Shown here: piece by piece, positions 25,410 through 32,698 of the stretch | Layout of the letters: each line of letters begins with the position of its first letter | How positions within the stretch are numbered: the stretch's first letter is position 1 | Assembly (NCBI GenBank): GCA_012837615.1 | Contig: DUQX01000106.1 | Coordinates: 1-40,961 of the forward strand | Reading direction: 5' to 3' | Origin: Bacillota bacterium | GTDB taxonomy: Bacteria > Bacillota > Dethiobacteria > DTU022 > UBA8154 | Length of the DNA: 40,961 bases | Notes under the pieces: model-generated | The model's database searches: none | What the model was told of the DNA's origin: nothing | Seen by the model: only the letters and a program-made list of their open reading frames with translations | Position numbers and translations under genes: made by a program

Positions 25410-27269
25410 TTGACCGGAGGCGCTGCTTTACCCTTTAAAGAGATCCGGAAAAGGGATGGTAGGATAGTACCATTTGATGCTCGAAAAATCACCCAGGCGA
25501 TTTTTAAAGCTGCAAGGGCTGTTGGCGGAGAGAATTACTCCCTGGCGGAGGAGTTAACCGACGAGGTAATTAAATATCTTCAGGAACAAACTCTTCCAGG
25601 TTTAATCCCCACGGTAGAGGAAATGCAGGATATGGTAGAAAAAATCCTCATCGAAAAAGGACATGCGCGGACAGCTAAGGCTTACATCCTATATAGGGCG
25701 AAAAGGACTCGCATCAGGGAAGCCAAATCGGAACTTATGGATGTGGTAAAGGATATACTGCTCGAGGGAAACGGCGAGGAAGAGGATAGCAATTTTTCGC
25801 CGGCAGAAAAAATGCACCAGATAGCTCTGGCTGCCAGCCAAAAGTATTATCTCGATAATTTACTTCCCCAGGAAATAGCCGATGCTTATCAAAGAGGGAG
25901 TATACACATACATCATCTAGGTTATTACAGTAAAACGCTGGATTCCCTGCATATAGATCTGTTGCCTTTGCTAAAAAACGGCTTTGGGAACAACCGCAAC
26001 TCTCCTCCCCGTGACTTGTTAACGGTCCTTTTCAGGACGGCTGTTATCCTTCAAAAAAGCAGTTTCGATATGTGTGGCGAACAGTCGCTTCCTTTTTTTG
26101 ATACGGTTTTAGGAGAAATAATACGCGGTTTTAAAACCAGGCCAACCTTTGCAGAACTTGCGGCAGGTTTAAGGGGATTTTTTTCTTATTTGAGAAGCCT
26201 TCCTTGCTTGGGAAACGATGATTATTTGAACTGTAGTATACAGCTCGGTTTGGATACCACCGTTGAGGGTAGGGAAATCACCGGGCTTTTGTTAAAAGAG
26301 ATTATTCAAAATAAATATAAACGTCCGAAAATCGTTTTTTATCTAAAGAGGGGTATAAATTTAACTCGCGGAGATCCAAATTACGATTTATATGTGTCTG
26401 CCCTTCGTACGGCTATGCGAACCGGGAACCCTTCCTTTTGTTTCCTGGATACCTCCTACAACGCTCTTCTCGGGGCAAATACCTGTTATTTCGCCAGCGG
26501 GGTGAGGGTTGCCCAAAACAGGCAAGGCCCGCCCGGGGGGAAAAAAAGAGGCAATATAGCAACCGTTACTATTAATTTGCCGCGTCTTGCCCTGACAACG
26601 GGCGATCAGGAACTTTTTTTTATTGAATTAGACCGCCTTTTAAGGCTGGGTACTAAGCAGCTTTTACACCGTTTTGAGGTTGTTTCCCTGCTTAAGTGCA
26701 AAGATCTTCCCTTCATCATGGGTGAAAAACTGTACCTCGGGAGTGAAAACTTGTTTTACCGCGAAAGTATCAGGGATTCTTTAAAAAATGGCCTGATTAC
26801 ATTGGGCTTTTGTGGGCTGCCTGAAGCTGTTCGCGTTTTATCGGACTGCGAAAAGGGAGCAAAAAACCAGGGCTACAGCCTGGCAGCAGAAATAGTCAAA
26901 CATATGTCCAGAAGGGTGGAATCTTTTGCCACAGAATACGATCTTAACATTGGACTTCGAGGTGTGGATTGCCGGGGGTTAAGAGGTCTTGCAGAAAAAG
27001 ACAGAAAGGATTTCGGTGTCGTTAAAGGTGTAACGGAAAAAGATTTTTACCGTTGCTGCTTTGTTTTATTTCAGGAGGACGAGGGATTTGAAAAGAAAGT
27101 TGCCTTAGAAGGTGAAATACATAGATGCTGTTCCGCAGGCTATTCGAGCAGGGTAATATTTTCTCCTGGAATGGAAGCGTCAGGGGCAGAGGAAATAATG
27201 CTTAAGCTAATGGAGGCGGACATTGGACATTTTTGTATTAGCACTTTTGATGAAGGATTAAACAGATGA
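25410..27269 (+). CDS. ATP-cone protein with degenerate class III ribonucleotide reductase (NrdD-like) domain
   Basis: The 619-aa protein is related to anaerobic ribonucleotide reductase NrdD but seems to lack its chemistry. Residues 9-105 form an ATP-cone (KRDGRIVPFDARKI). The NrdD barrel is recognisable by SIHIHHLGYY (164-173), GEQSLPFFD (223-231), GNIATVTINLPRLAL (381-395), GFCGLPEAV (466-474) and DRKDFGVVKGVT (531-542). From remembered NrdD sequences, the two catalytic cysteines align with Ser179 and Ser363. The chain ends at 619, just where the zinc-ribbon and the glycyl-radical RxxGY segment should begin. No frameshift is visible, and pgeF overlaps the stop codon, so the short end looks selected and not broken. 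The start is TTG 25410 behind AAAGGG. It may be a nucleotide-sensing pseudoenzyme (inference). No NrdG activase gene is nearby. Confidence 0.85.
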   Translation: MTGGAALPFKEIRKRDGRIVPFDARKITQAIFKAARAVGGENYSLAEELTDEVIKYLQEQTLPGLIPTVEEMQDMVEKILIEKGHARTAKAYILYRAKRTRIREAKSELMDVVKDILLEGNGEEEDSNFSPAEKMHQIALAASQKYYLDNLLPQEIADAYQRGSIHIHHLGYYSKTLDSLHIDLLPLLKNGFGNNRNSPPRDLLTVLFRTAVILQKSSFDMCGEQSLPFFDTVLGEIIRGFKTRPTFAELAAGLRGFFSYLRSLPCLGNDDYLNCSIQLGLDTTVEGREITGLLLKEIIQNKYKRPKIVFYLKRGINLTRGDPNYDLYVSALRTAMRTGNPSFCFLDTSYNALLGANTCYFASGVRVAQNRQGPPGGKKRGNIATVTINLPRLALTTGDQELFFIELDRLLRLGTKQLLHRFEVVSLLKCKDLPFIMGEKLYLGSENLFYRESIRDSLKNGLITLGFCGLPEAVRVLSDCEKGAKNQGYSLAAEIVKHMSRRVESFATEYDLNIGLRGVDCRGLRGLAEKDRKDFGVVKGVTEKDFYRCCFVLFQEDEGFEKKVALEGEIHRCCSAGYSSRVIFSPGMEASGAEEIMLKLMEADIGHFCISTFDEGLNR

Positions 27270-28096
27270 TAAACAGCGTCCTGAAAACAGTTTGCAAAAA
27301 CGGGATCACTTATTTCATTTTTCCGCGATGGGAAAAGTACACATTTATCGGTCATGGTTTTTCTTCCCGTCTCGGCGGGGTAAGCGAAGGATCTTTTGCT
27401 TCTCTTAACCTGAGTCACAGGGTTGGGGATTTTCCCGGGGCAGTTAATGAAAATCTTAAAAGGTTTCTGGGGATTTGGGAACAAACAACAGGCTCCCTTG
27501 TTTGCGGGGAACAGGTGCATGGGACAAGCGTTTTTTCTGTTGAGGAAAATGTTACCTGCAACGATTCCAGCGGTAAAGGAAGGGTGATACCTGCTGTAGA
27601 CGCACTTGTAACAGCTGTACCCGGGGTGGTGCTGGGCGCATTATCAGCCGATTGCCTCATTTCCTTTTTTTTAGACCCGCTAACCCCGGCCATAGGGTTG
27701 GCCCACGCAGGCTGGCGCGGCACCTGCAGCGGGATTCTTGCCGGGGTAGTGGATAGTATGCGGCATTATTTTGGTAGTAAGATCGATCAATTGGAAGTAT
27801 ATTTATCGCCCTGTATCCGGGAATGCTGTTATGAGGTAGGGGAAGAGGTCCTCAATTTTTGCGCTGTTTCTCCGTGGAGGAAAGATATTGTATTTATTCC
27901 GGGCATCACCCCGGGCCGCCCTTTTTTAGACTTGCAGAAAACAAATTTTAACATTCTTCAGGGTCTGGGGATTAGGGCTGAAAAGATTTATAGAAGCGGT
28001 TACTGTACCTGCTGCAACCAGCACCTGTTTTATTCCTACAGGGGGGCAAAAGGAAGCCCTACAGGAAGACAGATGGGTATATTCTTTTTAAGGTGA
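27266..28096 (+). CDS. pgeF: Peptidoglycan editing factor / YlmD-type laccase-domain protein
   Basis: This is a YfiH/YlmD/PgeF family protein (276 aa). Family members have been reported as purine nucleoside phosphorylase or adenosine deaminase enzymes and as a factor that prevents misincorporation of serine in peptidoglycan. Metal-binding residues are visible: His85 in GEQVHGTSV, Cys130 in LSADCL and His147 in LAHAGWRGT. The C-terminal YRGAKGSPTGRQMGIFFLR is also typical. The ATG overlaps the stop of the preceding gene by 4 nt, so the two are coupled. It is a standard member of the ylm block next to ylmE. Confidence 0.94.
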   Translation: MINSVLKTVCKNGITYFIFPRWEKYTFIGHGFSSRLGGVSEGSFASLNLSHRVGDFPGAVNENLKRFLGIWEQTTGSLVCGEQVHGTSVFSVEENVTCNDSSGKGRVIPAVDALVTAVPGVVLGALSADCLISFFLDPLTPAIGLAHAGWRGTCSGILAGVVDSMRHYFGSKIDQLEVYLSPCIRECCYEVGEEVLNFCAVSPWRKDIVFIPGITPGRPFLDLQKTNFNILQGLGIRAEKIYRSGYCTCCNQHLFYSYRGAKGSPTGRQMGIFFLR

Positions 28097-28102
28097 AGAT
28101 AT

Positions 28103-29215
28103 ATGAAGGGGAGAAGGAAAAGACAAGGGTATTTAAAAGTAATTGAAGGCAGGAGCCGGAGTCCAAAAGACGGGATAAAAAGAGGGAAAAAACATGTTTA
28201 TTATCTTTTGACATTCCTGGCTTTTTTTTTGTTGTTCCAAATCTTGGCGGGATGGGTCCGTGCAATTACTCAGCAAAATGTAATCGGCACAGTACTGGCG
28301 GAACAGGGCAATGTACCGGTAACTATATCCGTTTCTGGCCTGATTACTTTTGAAGACGAAGTAATTCTTGCCCCGCGTTCCGGTTTTGTATATTATAATG
28401 TAAAAGAGGGGGAAAGGGTGCCTGTTGATAAAGGACTGGCACGAATAACGGAATTTCCACTAGAAGAAGAGAAGGAAACGGGCCAACAGGAAAAAGGAGT
28501 AACAGGTTACTTATACAGCTTTAAGGACTGGCTATTGGAAGAAAAAACAGAGGATTATTCCCACCTTTTTTCAATTAACAGGGAATATATCGTTTCGGCT
28601 CCATCATCAGGCTTAGTGAGCTTTAAGATTGACGGTTTGGAAAAGTATGGTCCAAACACTTATTTCCTTTACCTCAATGAGGATGAATTTGCGGAAAATG
28701 TGCCTGAGGGGGAGTATAAAGAATCGGGGGAAAGAGTTGCCCGCCATGAACCCCTGCTACGGATTATTAATAACTACCGCTGGTACTATAGCGTTGTACT
28801 GCCTCCCGGCGATGGAAAGTTAATTGCCGATGAAACAAATGTCCGGCTTTGTTTTTCTTTTGCTCCTGAAATACAGGTTAAAGGAGAGCGGGTAGAGAGA
28901 CAAGAAAGAGATGGCGGCAGTGTGGAGATAACATGGTGTATCGATCATCACCTAAACAACTTATATGCCAGGCGCTGGGCTGAGGCCGAAATACTTTACG
29001 ATGTTTTAGAGGGGATGGCTATTCCCAAAAGCGCCCTACTGGAGGTTAATGAAAAAAAAGGAGTTTACGTTATTGAAAAAGGGCTGATAACATTCAAGGA
29101 AGTTGTTATATTGCATGAAAGTGAAGAAGAACTACTGGTGGAAAACCTGGATCTTTACCATCGGGTGGTCACAGATCCTACGGGCGTGGTAGAGGGGCAG
29201 CGTTTTTACTGGTAG
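28103..29215 (+). CDS. HlyD-like membrane-anchored protein
   Basis: The 370-aa protein has a strongly basic cytoplasmic tail (residues 1-30), one transmembrane helix (about 31-53), and an extracytoplasmic part with a lipoyl/barrel-sandwich pattern. The signs are ISVSGLITFEDEVILAPRSGFVYYNVKEGERV and, near the end, IPKSALLEVNEKKGVYVIEKG, as in HlyD/RND adaptor proteins. No transporter or ABC gene is adjacent, so an efflux role is doubtful. I recall similar proteins between pgeF and ylmE in other Clostridia, which suggests an envelope or division role. It starts 6 nt after pgeF and is followed by ylmE after 23 nt. Confidence 0.85.
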   Translation: MKGRRKRQGYLKVIEGRSRSPKDGIKRGKKHVYYLLTFLAFFLLFQILAGWVRAITQQNVIGTVLAEQGNVPVTISVSGLITFEDEVILAPRSGFVYYNVKEGERVPVDKGLARITEFPLEEEKETGQQEKGVTGYLYSFKDWLLEEKTEDYSHLFSINREYIVSAPSSGLVSFKIDGLEKYGPNTYFLYLNEDEFAENVPEGEYKESGERVARHEPLLRIINNYRWYYSVVLPPGDGKLIADETNVRLCFSFAPEIQVKGERVERQERDGGSVEITWCIDHHLNNLYARRWAEAEILYDVLEGMAIPKSALLEVNEKKGVYVIEKGLITFKEVVILHESEEELLVENLDLYHRVVTDPTGVVEGQRFYW

Positions 29216-29238
29216 AAATATTTAGAGGTGACCTGAGT

Positions 29239-29913
29239 ATGATAAAAGAGAATCTAAGATTAATCCGGGAAAGAATTAAGAAAGCGATTTCCAAGAGGAG
29301 TGCAGCTGCGGAAGATATTGTCCTGGTCGCGGTAACCAAGGCTGTAGCGCCTGAAATAATAAACGAGGCCTGGGAACTGGGTATAAATAATTTCGGAGAA
29401 AACAGGGTCCAGGATGCCCTGCCCAAGATAGAGTTGCTTCCCCCGGAGATTAAATGGCATTTTATCGGTCACCTGCAAACCAACAAGGTTAGGCAGGTCC
29501 TTCCTGTTTTTCAACTTATCCACTCGCTGGATAGTATAAAACTGGCCCGGGCGATACAAAAAGAAGCCCAAAAAACCAATATGATTGCCAATGTTTTGCT
29601 CCAGGTTAACATTGGCGAGGAGAAAAGCAAGTACGGTTTCCTGTGGGAAGAGGTGCCGGATGCGCTGGTTGAACTAACAAAATTTAAAAACTTAAAAGTA
29701 TTCGGGTTGATGGGGATTGCCCCTTATGTACAAAATCCGGAAGAGGTCCGGCCTTATTTCAGGCGGCTTCATGGCCTTTTTAAGGAGATTAACGTGCCGG
29801 GGGTTGAGATGAAGTACCTCTCTATGGGTATGAGCAATGATTTTGAAGTTGCCCTGGAGGAAGGGGCAAATATGATTCGAGTTGGAACCGCTTTGTTCGG
29901 GAGCAGGGGTTAA
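29239..29913 (+). CDS. ylmE: YggS/YlmE family pyridoxal phosphate homeostasis protein
   Basis: This cytoplasmic PLP-binding protein (224 aa) keeps free pyridoxal phosphate and amino acid pools balanced. It is a single TIM-barrel like the N-terminal domain of alanine racemase. The PLP lysine lies in VLVAVTKAV. Other signatures are GENRVQDALPK, WHFIGHLQTNKVRQV, and SMGMSNDFEVALEEGANMIRVGTALFG. In Firmicutes it usually sits just before sepF. Here sepF is not present and yggT comes next. Confidence 0.96.
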   Translation: MIKENLRLIRERIKKAISKRSAAAEDIVLVAVTKAVAPEIINEAWELGINNFGENRVQDALPKIELLPPEIKWHFIGHLQTNKVRQVLPVFQLIHSLDSIKLARAIQKEAQKTNMIANVLLQVNIGEEKSKYGFLWEEVPDALVELTKFKNLKVFGLMGIAPYVQNPEEVRPYFRRLHGLFKEINVPGVEMKYLSMGMSNDFEVALEEGANMIRVGTALFGSRG

Positions 29914-29935
29914 TCCGCAGCTGAACATATTCTAA

Positions 29936-29970
29936 GGGGAAATGATTAAATCGTAATCATAGTTTTCCCC
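29936..29970 (+). repeat. Hairpin between ylmE and yggT
   Basis: GGGGAAA (29936-29942) pairs with TTTCCCC (29964-29970). The inner TGATTA (29943-29948) pairs with TAATCA (29954-29959), with a 4-nt bulge on the 3' side. It ends 6 nt before the yggT start and so may affect its translation. There is no T-run after it. Confidence 0.6.
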
Positions 29971-29976
29971 GAAAGG

Positions 29977-30267
29977 GTGATTGCTATTTTCTTCAGGAAT
30001 GTTGTTGTGGCTTTTTTTGATATACTTCGTTTTTTAATTTTAATACGCATTATATTGAGCTTTTTCCCGGTAAATCCCTATGGTAATAACGTCATTTATC
30101 AGTTTGTGGTTTTTTTACGCCAGCTAACAGAGCCGGTTCTGGCTCCTTTTCGTAGCCTGATCCCTCCTCTTAGGGTTGGTGGCGGGGGATACCTGGACTT
30201 TTCCCCGATTATAGCGCTAATTGTCCTGGATCTGGTAAGGCGTTTGGTGCTGCAGCTAATATGGTAA
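29977..30267 (+). CDS. yggT: YggT family membrane protein
   Basis: This small membrane protein (96 aa) has two hydrophobic segments and the family stretch LRQLTEPVLAPFRSLIPP between them. YggT/YlmG proteins are linked to division, and in plastids to nucleoid and thylakoid organisation; the exact function is unknown. The start codon is unsure: GTG 29977 lies directly behind GAAAGG, too close for that site to serve it well. Position and length agree with ylmG in the ylm block. Confidence 0.9.
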   Translation: MIAIFFRNVVVAFFDILRFLILIRIILSFFPVNPYGNNVIYQFVVFLRQLTEPVLAPFRSLIPPLRVGGGGYLDFSPIIALIVLDLVRRLVLQLIW

Positions 30268-30269
30268 TT

Positions 30270-30481
30270 GAGCAACGCGGATCGCGGTTCGCTTAAGGGT
30301 TCGCGCAGTCAAGTTCTACTGCTTAGCTCGGGTTTCCGACGGCCTCCCCGTCAGAATCTCCCTTCCGTGGTCGTCTGACGGCAGCCGACGTCCTGTCGGC
30401 TGGACCGTCTCCAACCCTCGCTTCGCAGTGAACTTGTAGCTGCGCTGCACAATGCGCTCACCGCGAAGCCGCGTTGCTTGA
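30270..30481. repeat. About 210-bp imperfect palindromic element
   Basis: The left arm begins AGCAACGCGG..TCGCGGT (30271-30287). The right arm ends with the complement ACCGCGAAGCCGCGTTGCT (30460-30478). Complementarity continues inward, with gaps, through CAAGTT..ACTGC to the inner pair CCGTCAGA (30348-30355) and TCTGACGG (30374-30381). The right arm also carries its own hairpin, CAGCCGAC (30382-30389) with GTCGGCTG (30395-30402). The element is G+C rich compared with its surroundings and has no coding potential. It resembles a non-autonomous mobile or REP-type element. Confidence 0.7.
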
Positions 30482-30602
30482 GGATGTGGGGGGGGAAGCT
30501 TCCCGGCTGAATGTTCCGCGGTTGCGGGTAGCGCTGTTGATCTTCTTTCGGCAGGCCTTCTTTGGCCTTTACTTCGCCGGGAACTTTAAGCTTCGCTGTA
30601 CA
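30446..30602. repeat. Diverged direct repeat, copy 1
   Basis: It matches copy 2 (30702-30854) along its full length. The first 29 nt differ by one base and one gap. Shared later segments include GGGTAGCG, TCGGCAGG and TCTTTGGCCTT. It overlaps the right arm of the palindromic element. A partial third copy seems to lie at about 30383-30445. A 71-codon ORF (30474-30689) crosses it but has no family resemblance. Confidence 0.7.
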
Positions 30603-30701
30603 AGTTGCGAGCTACCGCAATGCACTTTTGTGGGGATGTTCTTAGATTCTTTTTCATATTTAACAGATTATGTTGCTAGAAAAAAGTGATTGCGGTTTCA
30701 A

Positions 30702-30854
30702 TGCACAATTCGCTCACCGCGAGCCGCGTCACTGGAGGACGTGGGGGGAGAAAGCTTCCTGACTAAATGTTCTGTGGTTACGGGTAGCGTTGTCGATGTT
30801 CTGTCGGCAGGGCCGTCTTTGGCCTTCACTTCACCGGGAGCTTGCAGCTACAAT
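30702..30854. repeat. Diverged direct repeat, copy 2, abutting ylmH
   Basis: This is the second copy of the 30446-30602 repeat. It ends just before the ATG codons of ylmH. The repeat is open in the ylmH frame, so the frame extends back to 30690 and encodes about 60 residues unlike any YlmH. Confidence 0.7.
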
Positions 30855-30875
30855 ATGCTAGATGGAGTTGATCTT

Positions 30876-31664
30876 ATGGAAGGGGTTCCTTTTAATTATC
30901 CGCTTTCTACTGAAAAGAAATGGGCTTCTTATTTTTGGTCGCTACTAAAAAAGACCGCGGAGCAGAATATAAAACATTGCACTTACTTTGCGGACCCCCG
31001 GCAGCAGGAGATTGCCCGCGATCTGTTGCATCATTTTAACAATATACAATGTTTATTTTTTGGGGGGTATCCGGATGCGGAAAGGGTAAGGATATTGGTT
31101 AAACCCCTTTCTTCGGCGGCAGGAAAGGAGGGGGATTTCATTTCTTGCCTGGCGCTTTGCGGAAATTTTCCCGAAAGGATTTTAACGCACAGGGACTTTT
31201 TAGGAGCGCTGCTCGGGTTGGGTATCAAACGCGAAATGGTGGGAGATATCATCTATACCGGAGGGGAAAAGGCTTATGCTTTTTTGGTAAAGGAGCTGGC
31301 CCCATTTGTTCAACAAAATCTGACCAGGGCGGGGCACTACGAGCTGCAGGCAGAAGAAATCGATCTTCAGTTGTTTCCGGCGGAGGCTGAGCCACGCCGT
31401 ACAAAAGAAATAAAGGGAACTGTCGCTTCGATGAGACTCGATTCTGTTACGGGTCTGGGTTTCGGTCTTTCCCGTTCCAAGATAATACCTTTAATCAAGG
31501 GTGAACGGGTTAAGGTGAATCACCAGCTTGTAAAACAGCCATCAAAAGCAGTTAAAACGGGTGACATTATTTCGCTGGCCGGCAGGGGTAGAATCGAAAT
31601 AATAGAGGAGATGGGAATAAGCCGTAAAGGGCGGATCCATTTATTGCTAAAGAGATATTTTTAA
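30876..31664 (+). CDS. ylmH: S4-domain RNA-binding protein YlmH
   Basis: This 262-aa protein is of the YlmH family, named from the division-linked ylm operon. It has an N-terminal mixed domain with TYFADPRQQEIARDLL, a central part with LGIKREMVGDIIY, and a C-terminal S4 RNA-binding domain (SVTGLGFGLSRSKIIPLIKGERVKVNHQLVKQPSKAVKTGDIISL). Reports for relatives point to binding of 50S subunits that carry stalled peptidyl-tRNA. I chose ATG 30876 because GGAG lies 8 nt upstream; ATG 30855 is possible. The longer frame from 30690 translates repeat DNA and is unlikely to be native. Confidence 0.93.
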   Translation: MEGVPFNYPLSTEKKWASYFWSLLKKTAEQNIKHCTYFADPRQQEIARDLLHHFNNIQCLFFGGYPDAERVRILVKPLSSAAGKEGDFISCLALCGNFPERILTHRDFLGALLGLGIKREMVGDIIYTGGEKAYAFLVKELAPFVQQNLTRAGHYELQAEEIDLQLFPAEAEPRRTKEIKGTVASMRLDSVTGLGFGLSRSKIIPLIKGERVKVNHQLVKQPSKAVKTGDIISLAGRGRIEIIEEMGISRKGRIHLLLKRYF

Positions 31665-31702
31665 TTAAATATTTACATGTTTGGCAGGAAAATAAAGATA
31701 AT

Positions 31703-31709
31703 TGTCGAA
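31703..31709 (+). promoter_or_regulatory. Possible Spo0A box before divIVA
   Basis: TGTCGAA, within TTGTCGAAAATT, matches the core of the Spo0A box and lies 67 nt before divIVA. A 7-mer of this kind is expected by chance several times in a window this size, so support is weak. Confidence 0.25.
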
Positions 31710-31775
31710 AATTCTTCTAAGAGTGATTGTCTTTTTTTGTTGTTCTGATGATTTATCAAGGAAAGGGAGATAAGA

Positions 31776-32270
31776 ATGAGTATTACACCTATTGAAATCC
31801 AAAACAAAGAGTTTGAAAGGGCATTTCGCGGTTATAAACAGGATGAGGTAGACGAATTTTTAGATCAAATAGCTAAGGATTTTGAACAGGCGTTAAAAGA
31901 TAAATTAAATCTGGAAGAAAAAATTTCGCAGCTGGAAGAGAAGCTGTCGCAATACCAGAAGCTGGAGAACACACTTCACAACTCTATCATTGTTGCGCAG
32001 GAAACAGCCGAGGATGTAAAGCGTAATGCCAATAAAGAAGCTGAGCTAATCCGCAAAGAGGCGGAGAAAGAAGCGCAGCGGGTTATTGACGAGGCCCGCT
32101 ATAAGGCCAGCCGGATTATAGCCGAACATGAAGAAATATATAAGCAGGCCCAGATATTTAAACTTCGCTTCCGTTCCTTTATCGAAGCCCAGCTCGCCTC
32201 TATGGAACTGGAGGACTGGCTGCAGGTGGAAAATGATGATGATGAACTGGAAACCAGAGATGCAGGATAG
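31776..32270 (+). CDS. divIVA: Cell division initiation protein DivIVA
   Basis: DivIVA is a coiled-coil scaffold that recognises curved membrane at poles and septa. The 164-aa protein opens with the family lipid-binding domain: SITPIEIQNKEFERAFRGYKQDEVDEFLDQIAKDFE. It continues as a long charged coiled coil (about residues 30-140). A short acidic tail ends the protein. The start is ATG 31776 behind AAAGGGAGAT. It follows ylmH as in Bacillus. In spore-formers DivIVA also anchors the chromosome at the pole during sporulation. Confidence 0.95.
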   Translation: MSITPIEIQNKEFERAFRGYKQDEVDEFLDQIAKDFEQALKDKLNLEEKISQLEEKLSQYQKLENTLHNSIIVAQETAEDVKRNANKEAELIRKEAEKEAQRVIDEARYKASRIIAEHEEIYKQAQIFKLRFRSFIEAQLASMELEDWLQVENDDDELETRDAG

Positions 32271-32304
32271 TTTTTTATTTTAATACCTCTTTACATTCTT
32301 TTAT

Positions 32305-32333
32305 TTGACTATGGTTAAAATAAGTTTTATAAT
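32305..32333 (+). promoter_or_regulatory. Sigma-A promoter of the ileS T-box leader
   Basis: TTGACT (32305-32310) is followed after 17 nt by TATAAT (32328-32333). A start near 32340 coincides with the beginning of the T-box structure. Confidence 0.75.
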
Positions 32334-32340
32334 TTGTAGA

Positions 32341-32586
32341 ACAGGCCATGAACGGGAGAGTAGATACGGCTTATCCTTTTCAGCGAGCCGGGGATAGTGG
32401 AAGACCGGCAGGGAAACCGTATTGAAGATCACCCGGGAGCTCTTATCTTGAAAGCTATCTGCTTTGGCGAGTAAAGATAAGCGTGCAGGCTGGCGTTAAA
32501 GCCTTAAGCGGTTACGGTATAATACCGTAACAAGAAGGGTGGTACCGCGGGAAAATCTCGTCCCTCAGAGGAAGGCGGGATTTTTT
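32341..32586 (+). promoter_or_regulatory. T-box riboswitch of ileS, isoleucine specifier
   Basis: This leader senses uncharged tRNA-Ile and lets ileS be transcribed when isoleucine is short. In Stem I, CGGG (32353-32356) pairs with CCCG (32432-32435) and TACGG (32365-32369) with CCGTA (32417-32421). They enclose the AGTAGA bulge and a specifier loop containing ATC (32428-32430), an Ile codon. The T-box core AGGGTGGTACCGCGG is at 32536-32550; its GGT segment would bind the tRNA acceptor end. The terminator (about 32554-32586, with a T-run) can form only when the antiterminator does not. Confidence 0.93.
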
Positions 32587-32698
32587 ATTTTAAGTTAAAT
32601 ATCTTATCTAAATAAAGGAGGTTGGAGCCTGGCTAATTAGCAGATATTTGGCCTGATAATGATCTTCGGGCATTCTTATAGAGACCAGGCGGTTGCTT

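Noticed and set aside
30474-30689. 71-codon ORF between yggT and ylmH
   Set aside because: It is a translation of repeat DNA plus an AT-rich linker. It shares a LEDVGGE stretch with the false N-terminal extension of ylmH only because the DNA is repeated.
32287-32692. tRNA or other RNA gene in the divIVA-ileS gap
   Set aside because: All structure here is explained by the T-box leader; no tRNA cloverleaf is visible.
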